From the NCBI RefSeq assembly GCF_900107935.1, contig NZ_FNVG01000002.1, positions 62,001 through 126,000 on the forward strand: a stretch of 64,000 bases of DNA. Direction: 5' to 3'. This document shows, piece by piece, positions 28,394-38,457 of the stretch (positions within the stretch are counted from its first letter, which is position 1; the number at the start of each line of letters is the position of its first letter). The notes below the pieces were generated by a model. It was not told the origin of the DNA, searched no databases, and saw nothing but the letters and a program-made list of their open reading frames with translations. This DNA is from Vibrio hangzhouensis. GTDB taxonomy: Bacteria; Pseudomonadota; Gammaproteobacteria; Enterobacterales; Vibrionaceae. The translations under genes were made by a program, and so were the position numbers.

Positions 28394-28409
28394 TTGCAAA
28401 CGGTTGCTA
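28394..28409. promoter_or_regulatory. Predicted PurR box upstream of codB
   Basis: The core GCAAACGGTTGC (28396-28407) matches the PurR consensus GCAAACGTTTGC in nearly all positions. codBA is a known PurR target in enterobacteria. A TATAAAAT sequence overlaps its right edge. The box lies about 220 bp before the codB start, which is farther than usual. Confidence 0.5.
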
Positions 28410-28526
28410 TATAAAATAATCAAAAAAATAGCATTTATAATTCACAAGATAAAAATCATAAATAATTGATTAAGTTAAACAATATAAAACACACCAACAG
28501 AAAGAGTAGAAATTATCCAAATTACG

Positions 28527-28557
28527 ACCTTGACTCTAAGGTTTACATCACCATAAT
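28527..28557 (+). promoter_or_regulatory. Predicted codB promoter with dyad over the -35
   Basis: TTGACT (28530-28535), 16 bp, then CATAAT (28552-28557) form a good promoter. The -35 lies inside the inverted repeat ACCTT-N6-AAGGT (28527-28542), suggesting an operator of an unidentified regulator. Confidence 0.5.
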
Positions 28558-28625
28558 ACGCGCCGTTTGCCTGAAATATGGCGATACGCATCGTTTAATT
28601 TGATGAACAATTTGTGAGGTAAAAG

Positions 28626-29870
28626 ATGTCTGCGGATAACAACTACAGTTTAGGGCCGGTCCCGAAATCGGCCAGAAAGGGAGTCGCTTCATTAACCATG
28701 GTGATGCTGGGACTGACTTTCTTCTCCGCAAGCATGTGGACAGGCGGTTCACTGGGCACTGGCCTTTCCTTTAATGATTTCTTCCTCGCTGTTCTTATTG
28801 GTAACCTCATTCTTGGTATCTACACTTCCTTCCTTGGTTACATCGGCTCCTCAACTGGTCTTTCAACTCACCTCCTGGCTCGTTTCTCTTTCGGTTCTAA
28901 AGGCTCCTGGCTTCCCTCTGTTCTTCTTGGTGGTACGCAGGTTGGATGGTTTGGTGTTGGCGTCGCCATGTTTGCTATCCCGGTGCAAAAAGCCACGGGT
29001 ATCGACACCAATACTCTGATTATCGTCAGTGGTCTGCTGATGACAGCGACGGTGTACTTCGGCATCTCTGCGCTGATGGTGTTGTCTGCCATTGCAGTAC
29101 CGGCCATTGCGCTGCTGGGTGGTTATTCGGTTCTAACTGCCGTAGACAGTGCTGGCGGTGTAGCAGAACTTCAGAAAATCCAGCCCGCAGAACCACTCGA
29201 CTTTTCTGTAGCACTCGCCATGGTTGTCGGCTCTTTCGTCAGTGCAGGTACCCTCACAGCCGATTTTGTTCGCTTTGGCAAAAAGCCAATGGGAGCCGTA
29301 ATTATTACCATGGTAGCGTTCTTTATCGGTAACTCACTCATGTTTATCTTCGGTGCCGCAGGTGCATCGGTAACAGGTCAGTCCGATATCTCTGAAGTGA
29401 TGATTGCTCAGGGTCTGCTGCTCCCAGCTATCATTGTTCTGGGTTTGAATATCTGGACCACCAATGACAACGCACTGTATGCCTCTGGTCTGGGCTTCTC
29501 TAACGTAACTGGCCTGCCAAGTAAGTACCTGTCTATGGTGAATGGCTTAGTGGGCACTTTGTGTGCATTGTGGCTATACAACAACTTTGTCGGCTGGTTA
29601 ACCTTCTTGTCGCTTGCAATTCCACCGATTGGTGGCGTTATCATCGCAGACTTCCTGATGAACAAGAAGCGCTATGCAAATTTTGAAACGGCAAAATTCC
29701 AAACCGTTAATTGGGCAGGTATCATTGCCGTAGGTCTGGGCGTTGCTGCAGGAAACTTCCTGCCAGGTGTTGTACCAGTCAACGCAGTACTGGGTGGCGC
29801 ACTAAGCTATCTTGTATTGGACCGTCTACTTAATAACAAAGCTGCTCAGCCACAAAACGCTGAAGCTTAA
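28626..29870 (+). CDS. codB: Cytosine permease
   Basis: A 414-residue NCS1-family transporter with twelve predicted helices that imports cytosine with a cation. The N-terminal [13 protein letters not shown] and [12 protein letters not shown] segments, the [20 protein letters not shown] loop and [15 protein letters not shown] are characteristic of CodB. GTGAGG precedes ATG 28626. It is followed after 19 bp by codA, so the two form a cytosine uptake and deamination operon ending at a strong terminator. Confidence 0.95.
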   Translation: MSADNNYSLGPVPKSARKGVASLTMVMLGLTFFSASMWTGGSLGTGLSFNDFFLAVLIGNLILGIYTSFLGYIGSSTGLSTHLLARFSFGSKGSWLPSVLLGGTQVGWFGVGVAMFAIPVQKATGIDTNTLIIVSGLLMTATVYFGISALMVLSAIAVPAIALLGGYSVLTAVDSAGGVAELQKIQPAEPLDFSVALAMVVGSFVSAGTLTADFVRFGKKPMGAVIITMVAFFIGNSLMFIFGAAGASVTGQSDISEVMIAQGLLLPAIIVLGLNIWTTNDNALYASGLGFSNVTGLPSKYLSMVNGLVGTLCALWLYNNFVGWLTFLSLAIPPIGGVIIADFLMNKKRYANFETAKFQTVNWAGIIAVGLGVAAGNFLPGVVPVNAVLGGALSYLVLDRLLNNKAAQPQNAEA

Positions 29871-29889
29871 TAACCGGGAATATGGTGTG

Positions 29890-31167
29890 ATGTCATCTTT
29901 GCTCATTCAGAACGCTTCTATCAATGCTAAAGATGGTCTTTACGACCTTCTGATAGAAGATGGCGTATTTACAGCGATTGAACCTGCGGGCACTCAATCT
30001 TTTTCAGCTCAACAACGTATCGACGCCACCGGTCATATGGCCACCGCGCCATTTTGCGAACCGCACATTCACCTGGACACTACCCAAACGGCCGGAGAGC
30101 CTAGCTGGAATATTTCCGGAACTCTGTTTGAGGGCATTGAACGTTGGGCTGAACGTAAAGCATTACTTTCCATTGACGATGTAAAACAGCGTGCGAAGCA
30201 AACCTTAAAATGGCAAATCGCCAATGGCGTTCAACATGTGCGTACTCACGTTGATGTTTCCGACCCGACACTGACCGCCTTGAAGGCGATGGTAGAGGTT
30301 CGTGAAGAGATGAAGCAATGGGTCGACATCCAGATTGTTGCTTTCCCTCAGGAAGGGATTCTTTCCTACCCAAATGGTAAAGAACTGTTAGAGGAAGCAG
30401 TTAAACTGGGCGCTGACGTCATTGGTGCGATTCCGCATTTTGAATTCACACGCGAATATGGGGTCGAATCGCTGCACTATATCTTTGAATTGGAGCGCAA
30501 GTACGACTGCCTGATCGATGTTCATTGTGATGAGATTGACGATGAGCAGTCTCGCTTTGTAGAGACGCTGGCTGCATTGGCACACAAATTTGAAATGGGT
30601 GAAAAAGTTACGGCAAGCCACACAACTGCAATGGGATCATACAATGGTGCCTATGCTTCTCGTCTGTTCCGTCTGCTCAAAATGTCGGGCATCAGTTTTG
30701 TCGCAAACCCGCTAGTCAATATTCACTTACAGGGTCGCTTCGACGATTACCCGAAACGCCGAGGCGTAACACGTGTGAAAGAGATGCTGGCAGCGAACAT
30801 CAATGTCTGTTTTGGTCATGATGATGTGTTCGACCCATGGTATCCATTGGGAACAGCCAACATGATTCAAGTTCTGCACATGGGATTGCATGTTTGTCAG
30901 GTCATGGGCTACGACCAAATCAACCAATCTCTGGATTTGATCAGCACCAATTCAGCAAAAGCGCTCAACATTCAGGCTAAACACGGCATTGAAGTGGGTA
31001 AACCAGGTAGCTTGTTACTGCTGGCCGCTGAAAATGGCTTCGACGCAGTTCGACGCCAGGTTCCGGTTAGCTACTCGATTCGTCACGGTGCGGTCATCGC
31101 TCAAACCAAACTAGCTGAGACACACATTCACCTGGAAGCTTCAGAAACCGTAACTTTCAAACGTTAA
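29890..31167 (+). CDS. codA: Cytosine deaminase
   Basis: A 425-residue amidohydrolase converting cytosine to uracil and ammonia, using Fe or Zn. Metal and catalytic motifs are in order: EPHIHLDTT (HxH, about residue 60), [10 protein letters not shown] (His plus proton-shuttle Glu), SHTTAMGSY and [13 protein letters not shown] (Asp). ATG 29890 is the family start; the frame is open much earlier, inside codB. It is coupled to codB by a 19-bp gap. Confidence 0.96.
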   Translation: MSSLLIQNASINAKDGLYDLLIEDGVFTAIEPAGTQSFSAQQRIDATGHMATAPFCEPHIHLDTTQTAGEPSWNISGTLFEGIERWAERKALLSIDDVKQRAKQTLKWQIANGVQHVRTHVDVSDPTLTALKAMVEVREEMKQWVDIQIVAFPQEGILSYPNGKELLEEAVKLGADVIGAIPHFEFTREYGVESLHYIFELERKYDCLIDVHCDEIDDEQSRFVETLAALAHKFEMGEKVTASHTTAMGSYNGAYASRLFRLLKMSGISFVANPLVNIHLQGRFDDYPKRRGVTRVKEMLAANINVCFGHDDVFDPWYPLGTANMIQVLHMGLHVCQVMGYDQINQSLDLISTNSAKALNIQAKHGIEVGKPGSLLLLAAENGFDAVRRQVPVSYSIRHGAVIAQTKLAETHIHLEASETVTFKR

Positions 31168-31174
31168 CCCCCGC

Positions 31175-31209
31175 AAAAGAGCAAGCGACATAAATGCTTG
31201 CTCTTTTTG
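31175..31209 (+). terminator. Terminator of codBA
   Basis: A perfect 12-bp stem AAAAGAGCAAGC/GCTTGCTCTTTT with a 9-nt loop ends in a T tract. Confidence 0.93.
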
Positions 31210-31240
31210 TCACTATTTCACAAGAAATTCATTTAATCCG

Positions 31241-31447
31241 TTGACAGGTGTGGTACACTGCTACCGCTCTGGTGTTCAGAGTTATTTAAAGTAAGAGTAA
31301 AAGAGTACGAGAAGTATTGTCAGATAGTATCCTTAGCGAGCATTTGCCAGTCGTTTTTCCCATTTACAGCTTGATTAAATAAACAGAACCACAAAGCAAG
31401 ATCGCCGTAAGGCAAAAATTTTTAATCTGAAAAGTAAGGGACATAAC
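31241..31447 (+). promoter_or_regulatory. Long leader of the cold-shock gene
   Basis: TTGACA (31241-31246) and a TACACT element (31254-31259) lie about 190 bp before the start codon; their spacing does not make one standard promoter, so the exact start is unsettled. An untranslated leader of 150-190 nt is normal for cspA-type mRNAs, where it acts as a temperature-responsive structure. AAGTAAGGGAC forms the ribosome-binding site. Confidence 0.5.
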
Positions 31448-31657
31448 ATGTCTAACACAAATACTGGCACTGTAAAATGGTTTAACGAAGAGAAAGGCTA
31501 CGGCTTCATCGCTCAAGAGAACGGTCCAGACGTATTCGTTCACTTCCGCGCTATCTCTGGCGAAGGTTTCAAAACTCTAAAAGAAGGCCAAGCGGTTTCT
31601 TTTGGTGTTGAGCAAGGCCAAAAAGGTCCTCAAGCTGTTAACGTTATTCCTCAATAA
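31448..31657 (+). CDS. Cold-shock protein, CspA family
   Basis: A 69-residue OB-fold nucleic-acid-binding protein. RNA-binding motifs RNP1 (KGYGFI) and RNP2 (VFVHF) are intact, as are [11 protein letters not shown] and the final GPQAVNV. It acts as an RNA chaperone; whether it is cold-induced depends on the long leader upstream. It is a single-gene unit with a strong terminator. Confidence 0.96.
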   Translation: MSNTNTGTVKWFNEEKGYGFIAQENGPDVFVHFRAISGEGFKTLKEGQAVSFGVEQGQKGPQAVNVIPQ

Positions 31658-31678
31658 TAACGACAGTTACCAAATTTC

Positions 31679-31708
31679 AAAAGGCTTCGAGAATTCGAAG
31701 CCTTTTTT
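31679..31708 (+). terminator. Terminator of the cold-shock gene
   Basis: A perfect stem AAAAGGCTTCG/CGAAGCCTTTT followed by T residues. Confidence 0.93.
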
Positions 31709-31780
31709 GTATCTGTCGTCTCCTCACCTTAAAACTGGTGTATCCACGTAGTTAACCGATCTCTGAATCATCTCAAGTGG

Positions 31781-32557
31781 CTAATACCAGGCTTCGGGAA
31801 CCGGATCGTTGTAAAGAAATACGTCAGGGTTTCGCTTCAGGAACGCCGTTGCCATGTCTGCCATTCCCGTGGCACTGGCTAAGAATGTTCGTGCCTCACC
31901 CACGTTACCCCAGTGACCTATTCCATGCTTGATAAACGGGAGCTCAAGTTTGTCGTAATTTTCGTGGATGCTACGAAACGGGCTTCTATGACGATGTAAC
32001 ACAGTCTCTATCATCTCCTCCCCCTTCTTGATGGTGATATTTTCTGGGATGGAGTCAATTCGGTTGGGGATCCCCAGCCATTCTTCAACGCCATGGATAT
32101 AGGTATTGCGAGTTAGAGGGCAACCAAGAAACATAATTTGCGCGTCCACATCGTACAACTTTCCCCACACGCCAGATCTAGGACAAGGCGATGTCGCCGT
32201 TTCTTCCCCCTCTACAAACTGCTTTGCATTGTGGCCGAGTGCCGCCACGGAGTGCGTGGGGTGAAGCGACCGTACTACCCCAGATCGTTTTCTGAACAAC
32301 TCACTGAGCAGTCCTACACAAGAAGGTTCTGTTTCGGGATCGAAGAGGCCATTTTGCAAATTATGCTTATCCCAACTGTGGGTTGGCAAAAGCAATAGGC
32401 CTTCAGACATCACTTCGGACAGTGCATCCAATACCGTATCTGCACCGCCCTCCACCTGACCGATAGCTTTCATCGAAGAGTGAACAAGTAGTACGCCATC
32501 AGCGCGCACACCCAGTTTTCTCAGATCATCAATTAGCGTTTGTTTCGTTATCATCAT
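31781..32557 (-). CDS. AAC(3)-family N-acetyltransferase
   Basis: A protein of about 258 residues of the aminoglycoside 3-N-acetyltransferase fold. The N-terminal VLLVHSSMKAIG and MSEGLLLLPTHSW strands, the catalytic-region RSLHPTHSVAALG, FLGCPLTRNTYIHGVEEW and the HWGNVGEARTFLAS C-terminus fit the family, which includes chromosomal members of unknown substrate. Antibiotic resistance should not be assumed. The start is uncertain: adjacent ATGs at 32557 and 32554 have only a weak AAGA upstream, and GTG 32575 is open. Confidence 0.85.
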   Translation of the reverse strand: MMITKQTLIDDLRKLGVRADGVLLVHSSMKAIGQVEGGADTVLDALSEVMSEGLLLLPTHSWDKHNLQNGLFDPETEPSCVGLLSELFRKRSGVVRSLHPTHSVAALGHNAKQFVEGEETATSPCPRSGVWGKLYDVDAQIMFLGCPLTRNTYIHGVEEWLGIPNRIDSIPENITIKKGEEMIETVLHRHRSPFRSIHENYDKLELPFIKHGIGHWGNVGEARTFLASATGMADMATAFLKRNPDVFLYNDPVPEAWY

Positions 32558-32661
32558 TCTTATCGGGGTAACCACAAATATTCTCAGGATATTGACAAAA
32601 ATCGCAGTAAATAACTGTTATCCGGCCATTGATTCCGGCAAATTGACACAAAATTGACCTA

Positions 32662-32691
32662 TAAAAAAACCGGAGCATCTAAAGCTCCGGT
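32662..32691 (-). terminator. Terminator of the aldehyde dehydrogenase gene
   Basis: A perfect ACCGGAGC/GCTCCGGT stem (32669-32691) is followed on the minus strand by seven T residues. Confidence 0.92.
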
Positions 32692-32717
32692 CTGACGCTT
32701 AATGAAGTCTAACGTGA

Positions 32718-34238
32718 TCAGAAGAAACCCAGTGGGCTAGTCGAATAACTCACTAAAAGGTTCTTGGTATTCTGATAATGGTCAAGGGCCAGTTTGTGGG
32801 TTTCACGTCCGATACCAGATTTCTTGTAGCCTCCGAACGCCGCGTGCGCCGGGTAAGCGTGATAACAGTTAACCCATACTCGTCCGGCCTGTATTTCTCG
32901 CCCCATACGATACGCAAGATTACCATTACGAGTCCAGACGCCGGCTCCCAGGCCATAGTCAGTGTCATTAGCGATTTGCAAAGCTTCCGCTTCATCTTTA
33001 AACGTCGTAATTGCGATAACCGGGCCAAAAATCTCTTCCTGGAATACTCGCATTTTGTTATTGCCCGCCAGCATTGTTGGCTGGATATAATAGCCGTTTG
33101 CCAAATCGCCCTCTTGCTGACTGCTGTCACCGCCAATGATTACCTTTGCGCCTTCCTGACGACCAATTTCAAGATAGCTCATGATCTTGTCAAACTGCTC
33201 CTGAGACGCCTGAGCTCCCACCTGAGTCGTCACGTCTAGCGGGTTACCCTGCTTAATGGTCTTCGAACGCTGTTCCAGTTTTGCCACAAATTTTTCGTAA
33301 ATAGATTCCTGTACCAGAACACGGGACGGGCAAGTACACACTTCGCCCTGATTGAAGAACGCCAGCAACGTGCCTTCTATACACTTGTCGAGAAAGTCAT
33401 CTTCCTGATCAAAGATGTCTTCAAAATAGACATTCGGAGACTTACCACCTAATTCGACTGTTGATGGAATCAGACTCTCTGCCGCACACTTGAGAATATG
33501 ATGGCCAATCTCCGTTGAACCGGTAAACGCCAGTTTGTTAATTCGCTCGCTGGTCGCCAGTGCCTGCCCGGCTTCAGTACCATAACCATTTACCACATTG
33601 ACTACACCCGGCGGGATCAAGTGTCCAATCTTCTCCATCAACAACAAAATCGAGGCTGGTGTCTGCTCTGCTGGCTTGAGGACAACACAACAACCTGCAG
33701 CTAAAGCAGGTGCCAGTTTCCATGCCGCCATCAGCATAGGAAAATTCCATGGAATGATCTGGCCCACTACGCCTACAGGCTCCGGAAAATGGTAACTGGC
33801 GGTGTTGGCGTCAATGTCTGCCGCAGTGCCTTCCTGCGCACGGATACAACCAGCAAAATAACGGAAATGATCCACCGCCAGTGGAATGTCTGCCGCCAGC
33901 GTTTCTCGCACCGGTTTACCGTTGTCCCACGTTTCGGCAATAGCAAGTTCTTCGGTATGCTGCTCTATGGTATCGGCAATTTTGAGTAGAATATTGGCAC
34001 GCTCAGCAACGCTGGTTTTGCCCCATGATTCACGCACCGCATGTGCGGCATCGAGCGCTAAGTTAATATCGGCTTCATCTGAACGCGGCACCTCACAAAA
34101 GGCCTGTCCATTGATGGGGGACGTGTTTTGAAAGTATTGCCCGTTTACCGGGGCTACCCACTCTCCTCCAATGTAATTTTCATATCGGCTCTTATAGTTA
34201 ACTACTGCGTTTTCTGTTCCTGGCTGAGCGTAAATCAT
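32718..34238 (-). CDS. NAD-dependent aldehyde dehydrogenase (AldB/ExaC type)
   Basis: A 506-residue aldehyde dehydrogenase. [22 protein letters not shown], the NAD-binding [10 protein letters not shown], catalytic Glu in VELGGKSPN and catalytic Cys in [12 protein letters not shown] are present, and the C-terminal [20 protein letters not shown] is diagnostic of the acetaldehyde dehydrogenases AldB/ExaC. It oxidises acetaldehyde or similar short aldehydes to acids. AAAGGAAA lies 5 bases before ATG 34238. A -24/-12 element (34327-34343) and a divergent sigma-54 activator gene indicate enhancer-dependent transcription. Confidence 0.93.
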   Translation of the reverse strand: MIYAQPGTENAVVNYKSRYENYIGGEWVAPVNGQYFQNTSPINGQAFCEVPRSDEADINLALDAAHAVRESWGKTSVAERANILLKIADTIEQHTEELAIAETWDNGKPVRETLAADIPLAVDHFRYFAGCIRAQEGTAADIDANTASYHFPEPVGVVGQIIPWNFPMLMAAWKLAPALAAGCCVVLKPAEQTPASILLLMEKIGHLIPPGVVNVVNGYGTEAGQALATSERINKLAFTGSTEIGHHILKCAAESLIPSTVELGGKSPNVYFEDIFDQEDDFLDKCIEGTLLAFFNQGEVCTCPSRVLVQESIYEKFVAKLEQRSKTIKQGNPLDVTTQVGAQASQEQFDKIMSYLEIGRQEGAKVIIGGDSSQQEGDLANGYYIQPTMLAGNNKMRVFQEEIFGPVIAITTFKDEAEALQIANDTDYGLGAGVWTRNGNLAYRMGREIQAGRVWVNCYHAYPAHAAFGGYKKSGIGRETHKLALDHYQNTKNLLVSYSTSPLGFF

Positions 34239-34326
34239 GTCATTTCCTTTCTTTTGTTTTTCAGAATGTTGGCAGCGCCTCTCAAAGCTGGAGCACCTCC
34301 ACAACTCTGTGAGACACAGTGACAAA

Positions 34327-34343
34327 CGCAACAATTACGCCAA
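34327..34343 (-). promoter_or_regulatory. Sigma-54 promoter of the aldehyde dehydrogenase gene
   Basis: On the minus strand TTGGCGTAATTGTTGCG has GG and GC separated by exactly 10 bp, as required at -24/-12. It lies about 90 bp before the start codon. Confidence 0.75.
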
Positions 34344-34441
34344 CCCAAACAAAAGAAATGTTACCAATATGTAAATTAATGATTAATATAATATTAACCA
34401 AACTTAAGATATTAAACCCATTGTTGATGCGAAAGCGGTTA

Positions 34442-34493
34442 GTGTTCCGTTAAGTAGCATGTTGTCACAGTGTACTGTCACAAAATGGAACAC
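34442..34493. promoter_or_regulatory. Predicted enhancer site for the divergent sigma-54 activator
   Basis: Two direct TGTCACA repeats with 13-bp pitch (34463-34469, 34476-34482) lie inside a larger inverted repeat GTGTTCC (34442-34448) and GGAACAC (34487-34493). The block is about 120-150 bp upstream of the -24/-12 element, the normal place for an activator, and next to the activator gene start, so it may also serve autoregulation. Confidence 0.55.
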
Positions 34494-34495
34494 AC

Positions 34496-36307
34496 ATGTT
34501 AGTCAATCCAACACCGCCACAAAAAGCCTGGTTAAGAGACTCCTGGAAACGCAGTATTCAGGCCGGTTTAAACAGCCGAACTCAACCGGAAGATCACCGA
34601 CTCCCCCGCAATGAGGTTACTGAACGGGTAGACCAACATCAAACGCTGATTCAAGTCGTAGAGGAGCATGCTTACCCATTGTTTTGTCAAATATTCTCTC
34701 GCACCGACAGTCGGTTAATACTGGCTGATACCAAAGGCATCATTATAAAAACCTGGGGACAGAAACGGTTTCGTGAAAAGCTAACAGAAATCGCTCTGGA
34801 TCAGGGCGTATACTGGGACGAGGGGCTCAAAGGCACCAATGCGATTGGCACTGCCATCGTAGAAAAGCGCCCGGTTTCCGTCATTGGTGGGGAGCACTTT
34901 ATCCGACATCACCATTTCATCAGTTGCACTGCCAGTCCAATTTTTTCGCCCACGGGTGAGCTGATTGGTGTCCTTGACGTTACCAGTGAGTATCAGGCGC
35001 ACAATGATGCGACTCAGGTTCTGATTCAGAACATGGTTCAGAATATCGAAAGTGAGTTACTCAACTTTATTCCCGATGCGGCGCTCAAGATAAAGCTCGG
35101 CCACGATAGTTCCGTGCTTGACAGTGGTTGGCAGGGTATCGTTGTTACCGACAAAAATGGCCAAGTGCTAGCACAAAATGCCATTGCTGCCAGCGTGCTC
35201 GCCAATCAATTGCAACCCGGAGACGCGATCGAATCGGTTTTGGATTCTCTTGCACTAAATCGGGTACGTAAAACCGAACAGTTTTACTATCAGGTGGAGT
35301 CCGTAAACCGCCACCATTCCAACAAACCCTCTCTGGCTAAGAACATGCCAGTGAAATCGGAACAACAACCCTCTTGCCCACTTCACCAAGGTGATCCTGT
35401 TGTCGAGCAAGCATGGAAACAAGCTATAACGGTCATGGACAAGCGCATTGGTCTGGTGATTTCCGGAGAGACCGGCACGGGTAAAAATGAGTTTGTCAAA
35501 GCGCTGCACAGACAAAGCGTTTTGTCTGATAACCCATTGATTTCTATAAACTGTGGAGCACTACCCAAGGATCTTATTGAAGCCGAACTCTTTGGCTATG
35601 CCCCAGGGGCCTTTACCGGAGCCAATCCAAAAGGCTTTGAAGGACGATTTCGTCAGGCGGATGGCGGGATCTTATTTCTGGATGAAATTGCCGACCTGCC
35701 ACTGAGCGCCCAGTCCCGACTGCTGCATGTCTTGCAGGAGAAGGTTGTCGCTCCTATCGGCGCAACACGCAGTTATCCCGTAGATGTTTACGTGATAGTG
35801 GCTAGTCACAAGAACTTGAAAGAAATGGTGGCTCAAGGCGAGTTCCGGGAAGATCTCTGGTATCGACTGGAGGGACTCAGCATTACCTTGCCGTCAGTAC
35901 GTTACCGTCAGGATTTAGAGGCCCTGATCCGTTCGATTTTCGCCCAGCACGCAAACCAACAAACACTATCTGATTCACTGCTGGAAAAGATGACGCACTA
36001 TCCTTGGCCCGGTAATATCCGCGAGATTGACTCCACTTGTCGGCTCATTGCGGCGCTTTGTGACATTGATAATATTCAACTCACTGATCTTCCAGACAAT
36101 ATACAAGAGAAATTTTGCTCTCTCGACGGCAGGGTCACTACCTCAGTCCATGACTTACAGGCTACTTTAGAAGCGAAACTGATTCAGACCATGCAAGCAA
36201 CGAACGGAAATGTCAGTCTGGCGTCGCGTCTGCTGGGTGTCAGTCGCAATACCATTTACCGCAAACTCAACAAGCTTGGTATTAAAACGACAAAACAACA
36301 AAGCTAA
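34496..36307 (+). CDS. Sigma-54-dependent activator, AcoR/ExaE-like
   Basis: A 603-residue enhancer-binding protein. An N-terminal GAF-type sensor region (about residues 60-190, with WDEGLKGTNAIGTAIVEKRPV) is followed by an AAA+ domain with Walker A GETGTGKN, the sigma-54 contact loop GAFTGA, Walker B GGILFLDEIADLP and arginine-finger region, and a C-terminal Fis-type helix-turn-helix (NVSLASRLLGVSRNTIYRKLNKLG). It probably senses an alcohol, acetoin or aldehyde-related signal and activates the divergent aldehyde dehydrogenase. The linker at about 270-295 is low in conservation. ATG 34496 directly follows the repeat block. Confidence 0.92.
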   Translation: MLVNPTPPQKAWLRDSWKRSIQAGLNSRTQPEDHRLPRNEVTERVDQHQTLIQVVEEHAYPLFCQIFSRTDSRLILADTKGIIIKTWGQKRFREKLTEIALDQGVYWDEGLKGTNAIGTAIVEKRPVSVIGGEHFIRHHHFISCTASPIFSPTGELIGVLDVTSEYQAHNDATQVLIQNMVQNIESELLNFIPDAALKIKLGHDSSVLDSGWQGIVVTDKNGQVLAQNAIAASVLANQLQPGDAIESVLDSLALNRVRKTEQFYYQVESVNRHHSNKPSLAKNMPVKSEQQPSCPLHQGDPVVEQAWKQAITVMDKRIGLVISGETGTGKNEFVKALHRQSVLSDNPLISINCGALPKDLIEAELFGYAPGAFTGANPKGFEGRFRQADGGILFLDEIADLPLSAQSRLLHVLQEKVVAPIGATRSYPVDVYVIVASHKNLKEMVAQGEFREDLWYRLEGLSITLPSVRYRQDLEALIRSIFAQHANQQTLSDSLLEKMTHYPWPGNIREIDSTCRLIAALCDIDNIQLTDLPDNIQEKFCSLDGRVTTSVHDLQATLEAKLIQTMQATNGNVSLASRLLGVSRNTIYRKLNKLGIKTTKQQS

Positions 36308-36534
36308 TCCTTTCGACAAAATAGTTTTGTTAGACTTCAAGGCCAAATTATCCGTTAATGCGCACGACTCTTGAGTACCCTGCTCCACAACATTGGCTCT
36401 CAAGAAGCTGTTCGTGACCATCATGGAAGATCATCACGAGGTTTGATTTTTCAGGTTAACGCTAATTTCCAATCATCAAATCGAGCGACAATTCGACAAA
36501 GACAAGATTAGTACCAGCCTGAGCGCATGATTAA

Positions 36535-38457
36535 GTGAGACATGCCGTGACTAATACTTCCAAACTTGACCGTATCCGTGCCGACTACAACGTACAACAC
36601 TGGAGCCAGAACTTTTTTGGCATCAATGATGACGGCGACGTGACTGTTTCTCCTCGCAAAGACGGTCAACATCAGGTTCCACTAACTCGCATTGCACAAG
36701 CACTTGAAGACAAAGGCTTAACTCTGCCTGCTTTGGTACGTTTTCCGCAAATTATCCACCAGCGAGTTCATGGTATCTGCGATGCGTTTAACCAGGCGAT
36801 AAACGATTACGGATATCAAAATGAATACCTGTTGGTTTACCCAATTAAGGTGAACCAACAAAAAGACGTCGTAGAGCAAATTCTTGCTAGCCAGGCAGAA
36901 GCTGAAACTAAACAGCTCGGCCTTGAGGCGGGCAGTAAGCCCGAGCTAATGGCAGTGCTTGCGATGGCGCAGCGTGCGAGCTCTGTGATTGTTTGTAACG
37001 GCTACAAAGACAGAGAATACGTGCGTCTTGCTCTTATTGGCGAAAAACTTGGCCACAAAGTGTTCATCGTTCTGGAAAAGCTATCTGAGCTTGATACTGT
37101 CCTTAAAGAAGCGAAAGCGCTAAACGTCAAACCTCGTGTCGGTTTACGCATTCGCTTGGCATCACAAGGGGCAGGTAAATGGCAAGCAAGCGGCGGTGAA
37201 AAATCGAAATTCGGTTTGTCTGCATCTCAAGTGCTACAAGTTGTAGATAGATTGAAAGCTGAAGATCAGCTCGAAATGCTGCAACTGGTTCACTTCCATC
37301 TAGGTTCGCAGATGGCCAACATCCGCGACGTGCGTAATGGCGTGAACGAAGCTGCACGTTTCTACTGTGAGCTTCGCAAAATGTCAGTGCCTATTGCTTA
37401 CTTCGATGTTGGGGGCGGTCTAGCCGTTGATTACGATGGTACACGTAGCCAATCAAGCAGTTCCATGAACTACGGCTTGGCGGAGTACGCTCGCAACATC
37501 GTAAGTACCGTAGGTGATGTGTGTGCTCTTTATGAAGAAAGCGCGCCGGTGATCATTTCTGAATCTGGTCGCTCACTCACCGCACACCACGCGGTGCTGA
37601 TTACTAATGTCATCGGTACTGAAAGCTACAACGTGACCGTGGTAGATGCGCCTGCACAAGACGCACCTATGCTGCTGCAGAATATGTGGCAGAACTGGCA
37701 AAACCTGAAAGCCGGTACTAACGCACGCGCACTGATTGAGATCTACAACGATACTCAAAGTGACCTGGTCGAGGCTCAGACTCTGTTCACCTCTGGTGTC
37801 GTGGACTTGCATCAAAGAGCCTGGGTAGAGCAACTCAGCCTGAGTATTTATGGTGAGCTGCATAACCAGATGGACAATAAGAACCGGTTCCACAGACCGA
37901 TTCTGGACGAGCTGAGCGAACGCCTTGCAGACAAGTTCTTTGTGAACTTTTCTTTGTTCCAGTCTATGCCTGATGCCTGGGGTATTGAACAAGTCTTCCC
38001 TGTACTGCCGCTTTCGGGTTTAGACAGTGAAGAGCAAACTCGCGCCATTATGCTGGATATTACGTGTGACTCAGATGGAACCGTCGAGCAATATGTTGAT
38101 GGCCAGGGCATTGAATCTACACTGCCTGTACCAGCTTGGAACAAAGACAAGCCGTATCTGATAGGCTTCTTCCTTGTCGGTGCCTACCAGGAAATTCTGG
38201 GTGACATGCACAACTTGTTTGGTGACACTCACAGTGCTGTGGTAAACGTGACCGAAGAAGACGATTTCGAGTTTGCCGCCATCGATCTCGGTGATACAGT
38301 GGAAGACATGATGCGCTACGTACACATCGACGTCGATGCCATCAAGAACAATTACAAAGAGCTGGTCGAGCGCCACATTGACGCAGACGAACAAGCGCTG
38401 ATTTTGGAAGAACTAGAATATGGCCTGACTGGCTATACCTATTTAGAGGATTTTTAA
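36535..38457 (+). CDS. speA: Biosynthetic arginine decarboxylase
   Basis: A 640-residue PLP fold-type III enzyme that converts arginine to agmatine. The PLP lysine is in [14 protein letters not shown] (about residue 105), with [46 protein letters not shown] and LDITCDSDG following in the standard order. GTG 36535 fits the length of other Vibrio SpeA N-termini; GTG 36547 is possible. The stop codon abuts the ATG of speB, so the two enzymes of the agmatine route to putrescine are coupled. Confidence 0.95.
   Translation: MRHAVTNTSKLDRIRADYNVQHWSQNFFGINDDGDVTVSPRKDGQHQVPLTRIAQALEDKGLTLPALVRFPQIIHQRVHGICDAFNQAINDYGYQNEYLLVYPIKVNQQKDVVEQILASQAEAETKQLGLEAGSKPELMAVLAMAQRASSVIVCNGYKDREYVRLALIGEKLGHKVFIVLEKLSELDTVLKEAKALNVKPRVGLRIRLASQGAGKWQASGGEKSKFGLSASQVLQVVDRLKAEDQLEMLQLVHFHLGSQMANIRDVRNGVNEAARFYCELRKMSVPIAYFDVGGGLAVDYDGTRSQSSSSMNYGLAEYARNIVSTVGDVCALYEESAPVIISESGRSLTAHHAVLITNVIGTESYNVTVVDAPAQDAPMLLQNMWQNWQNLKAGTNARALIEIYNDTQSDLVEAQTLFTSGVVDLHQRAWVEQLSLSIYGELHNQMDNKNRFHRPILDELSERLADKFFVNFSLFQSMPDAWGIEQVFPVLPLSGLDSEEQTRAIMLDITCDSDGTVEQYVDGQGIESTLPVPAWNKDKPYLIGFFLVGAYQEILGDMHNLFGDTHSAVVNVTEEDDFEFAAIDLGDTVEDMMRYVHIDVDAIKNNYKELVERHIDADEQALILEELEYGLTGYTYLEDF

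Larger units (their letters stand above)
28183..28625. promoter_or_regulatory. codBA upstream region
   Basis: About 440 bp without a gene. It holds a PurR-like box (28394-28409) next to a TATAAAAT stretch, and a better promoter nearer the gene (28530-28557). A second PurR-like half-site (CGTTTGC) lies about 28564-28570. The first 150 bp show no signal I can name. Confidence 0.5.

Noticed and set aside
31241..31265. Pairing TTGACA at 31241 with TACACT at 31254 as the csp promoter
   Set aside because: The two elements are only 7 bp apart, far from the required 16-18 bp, so they cannot be one promoter.
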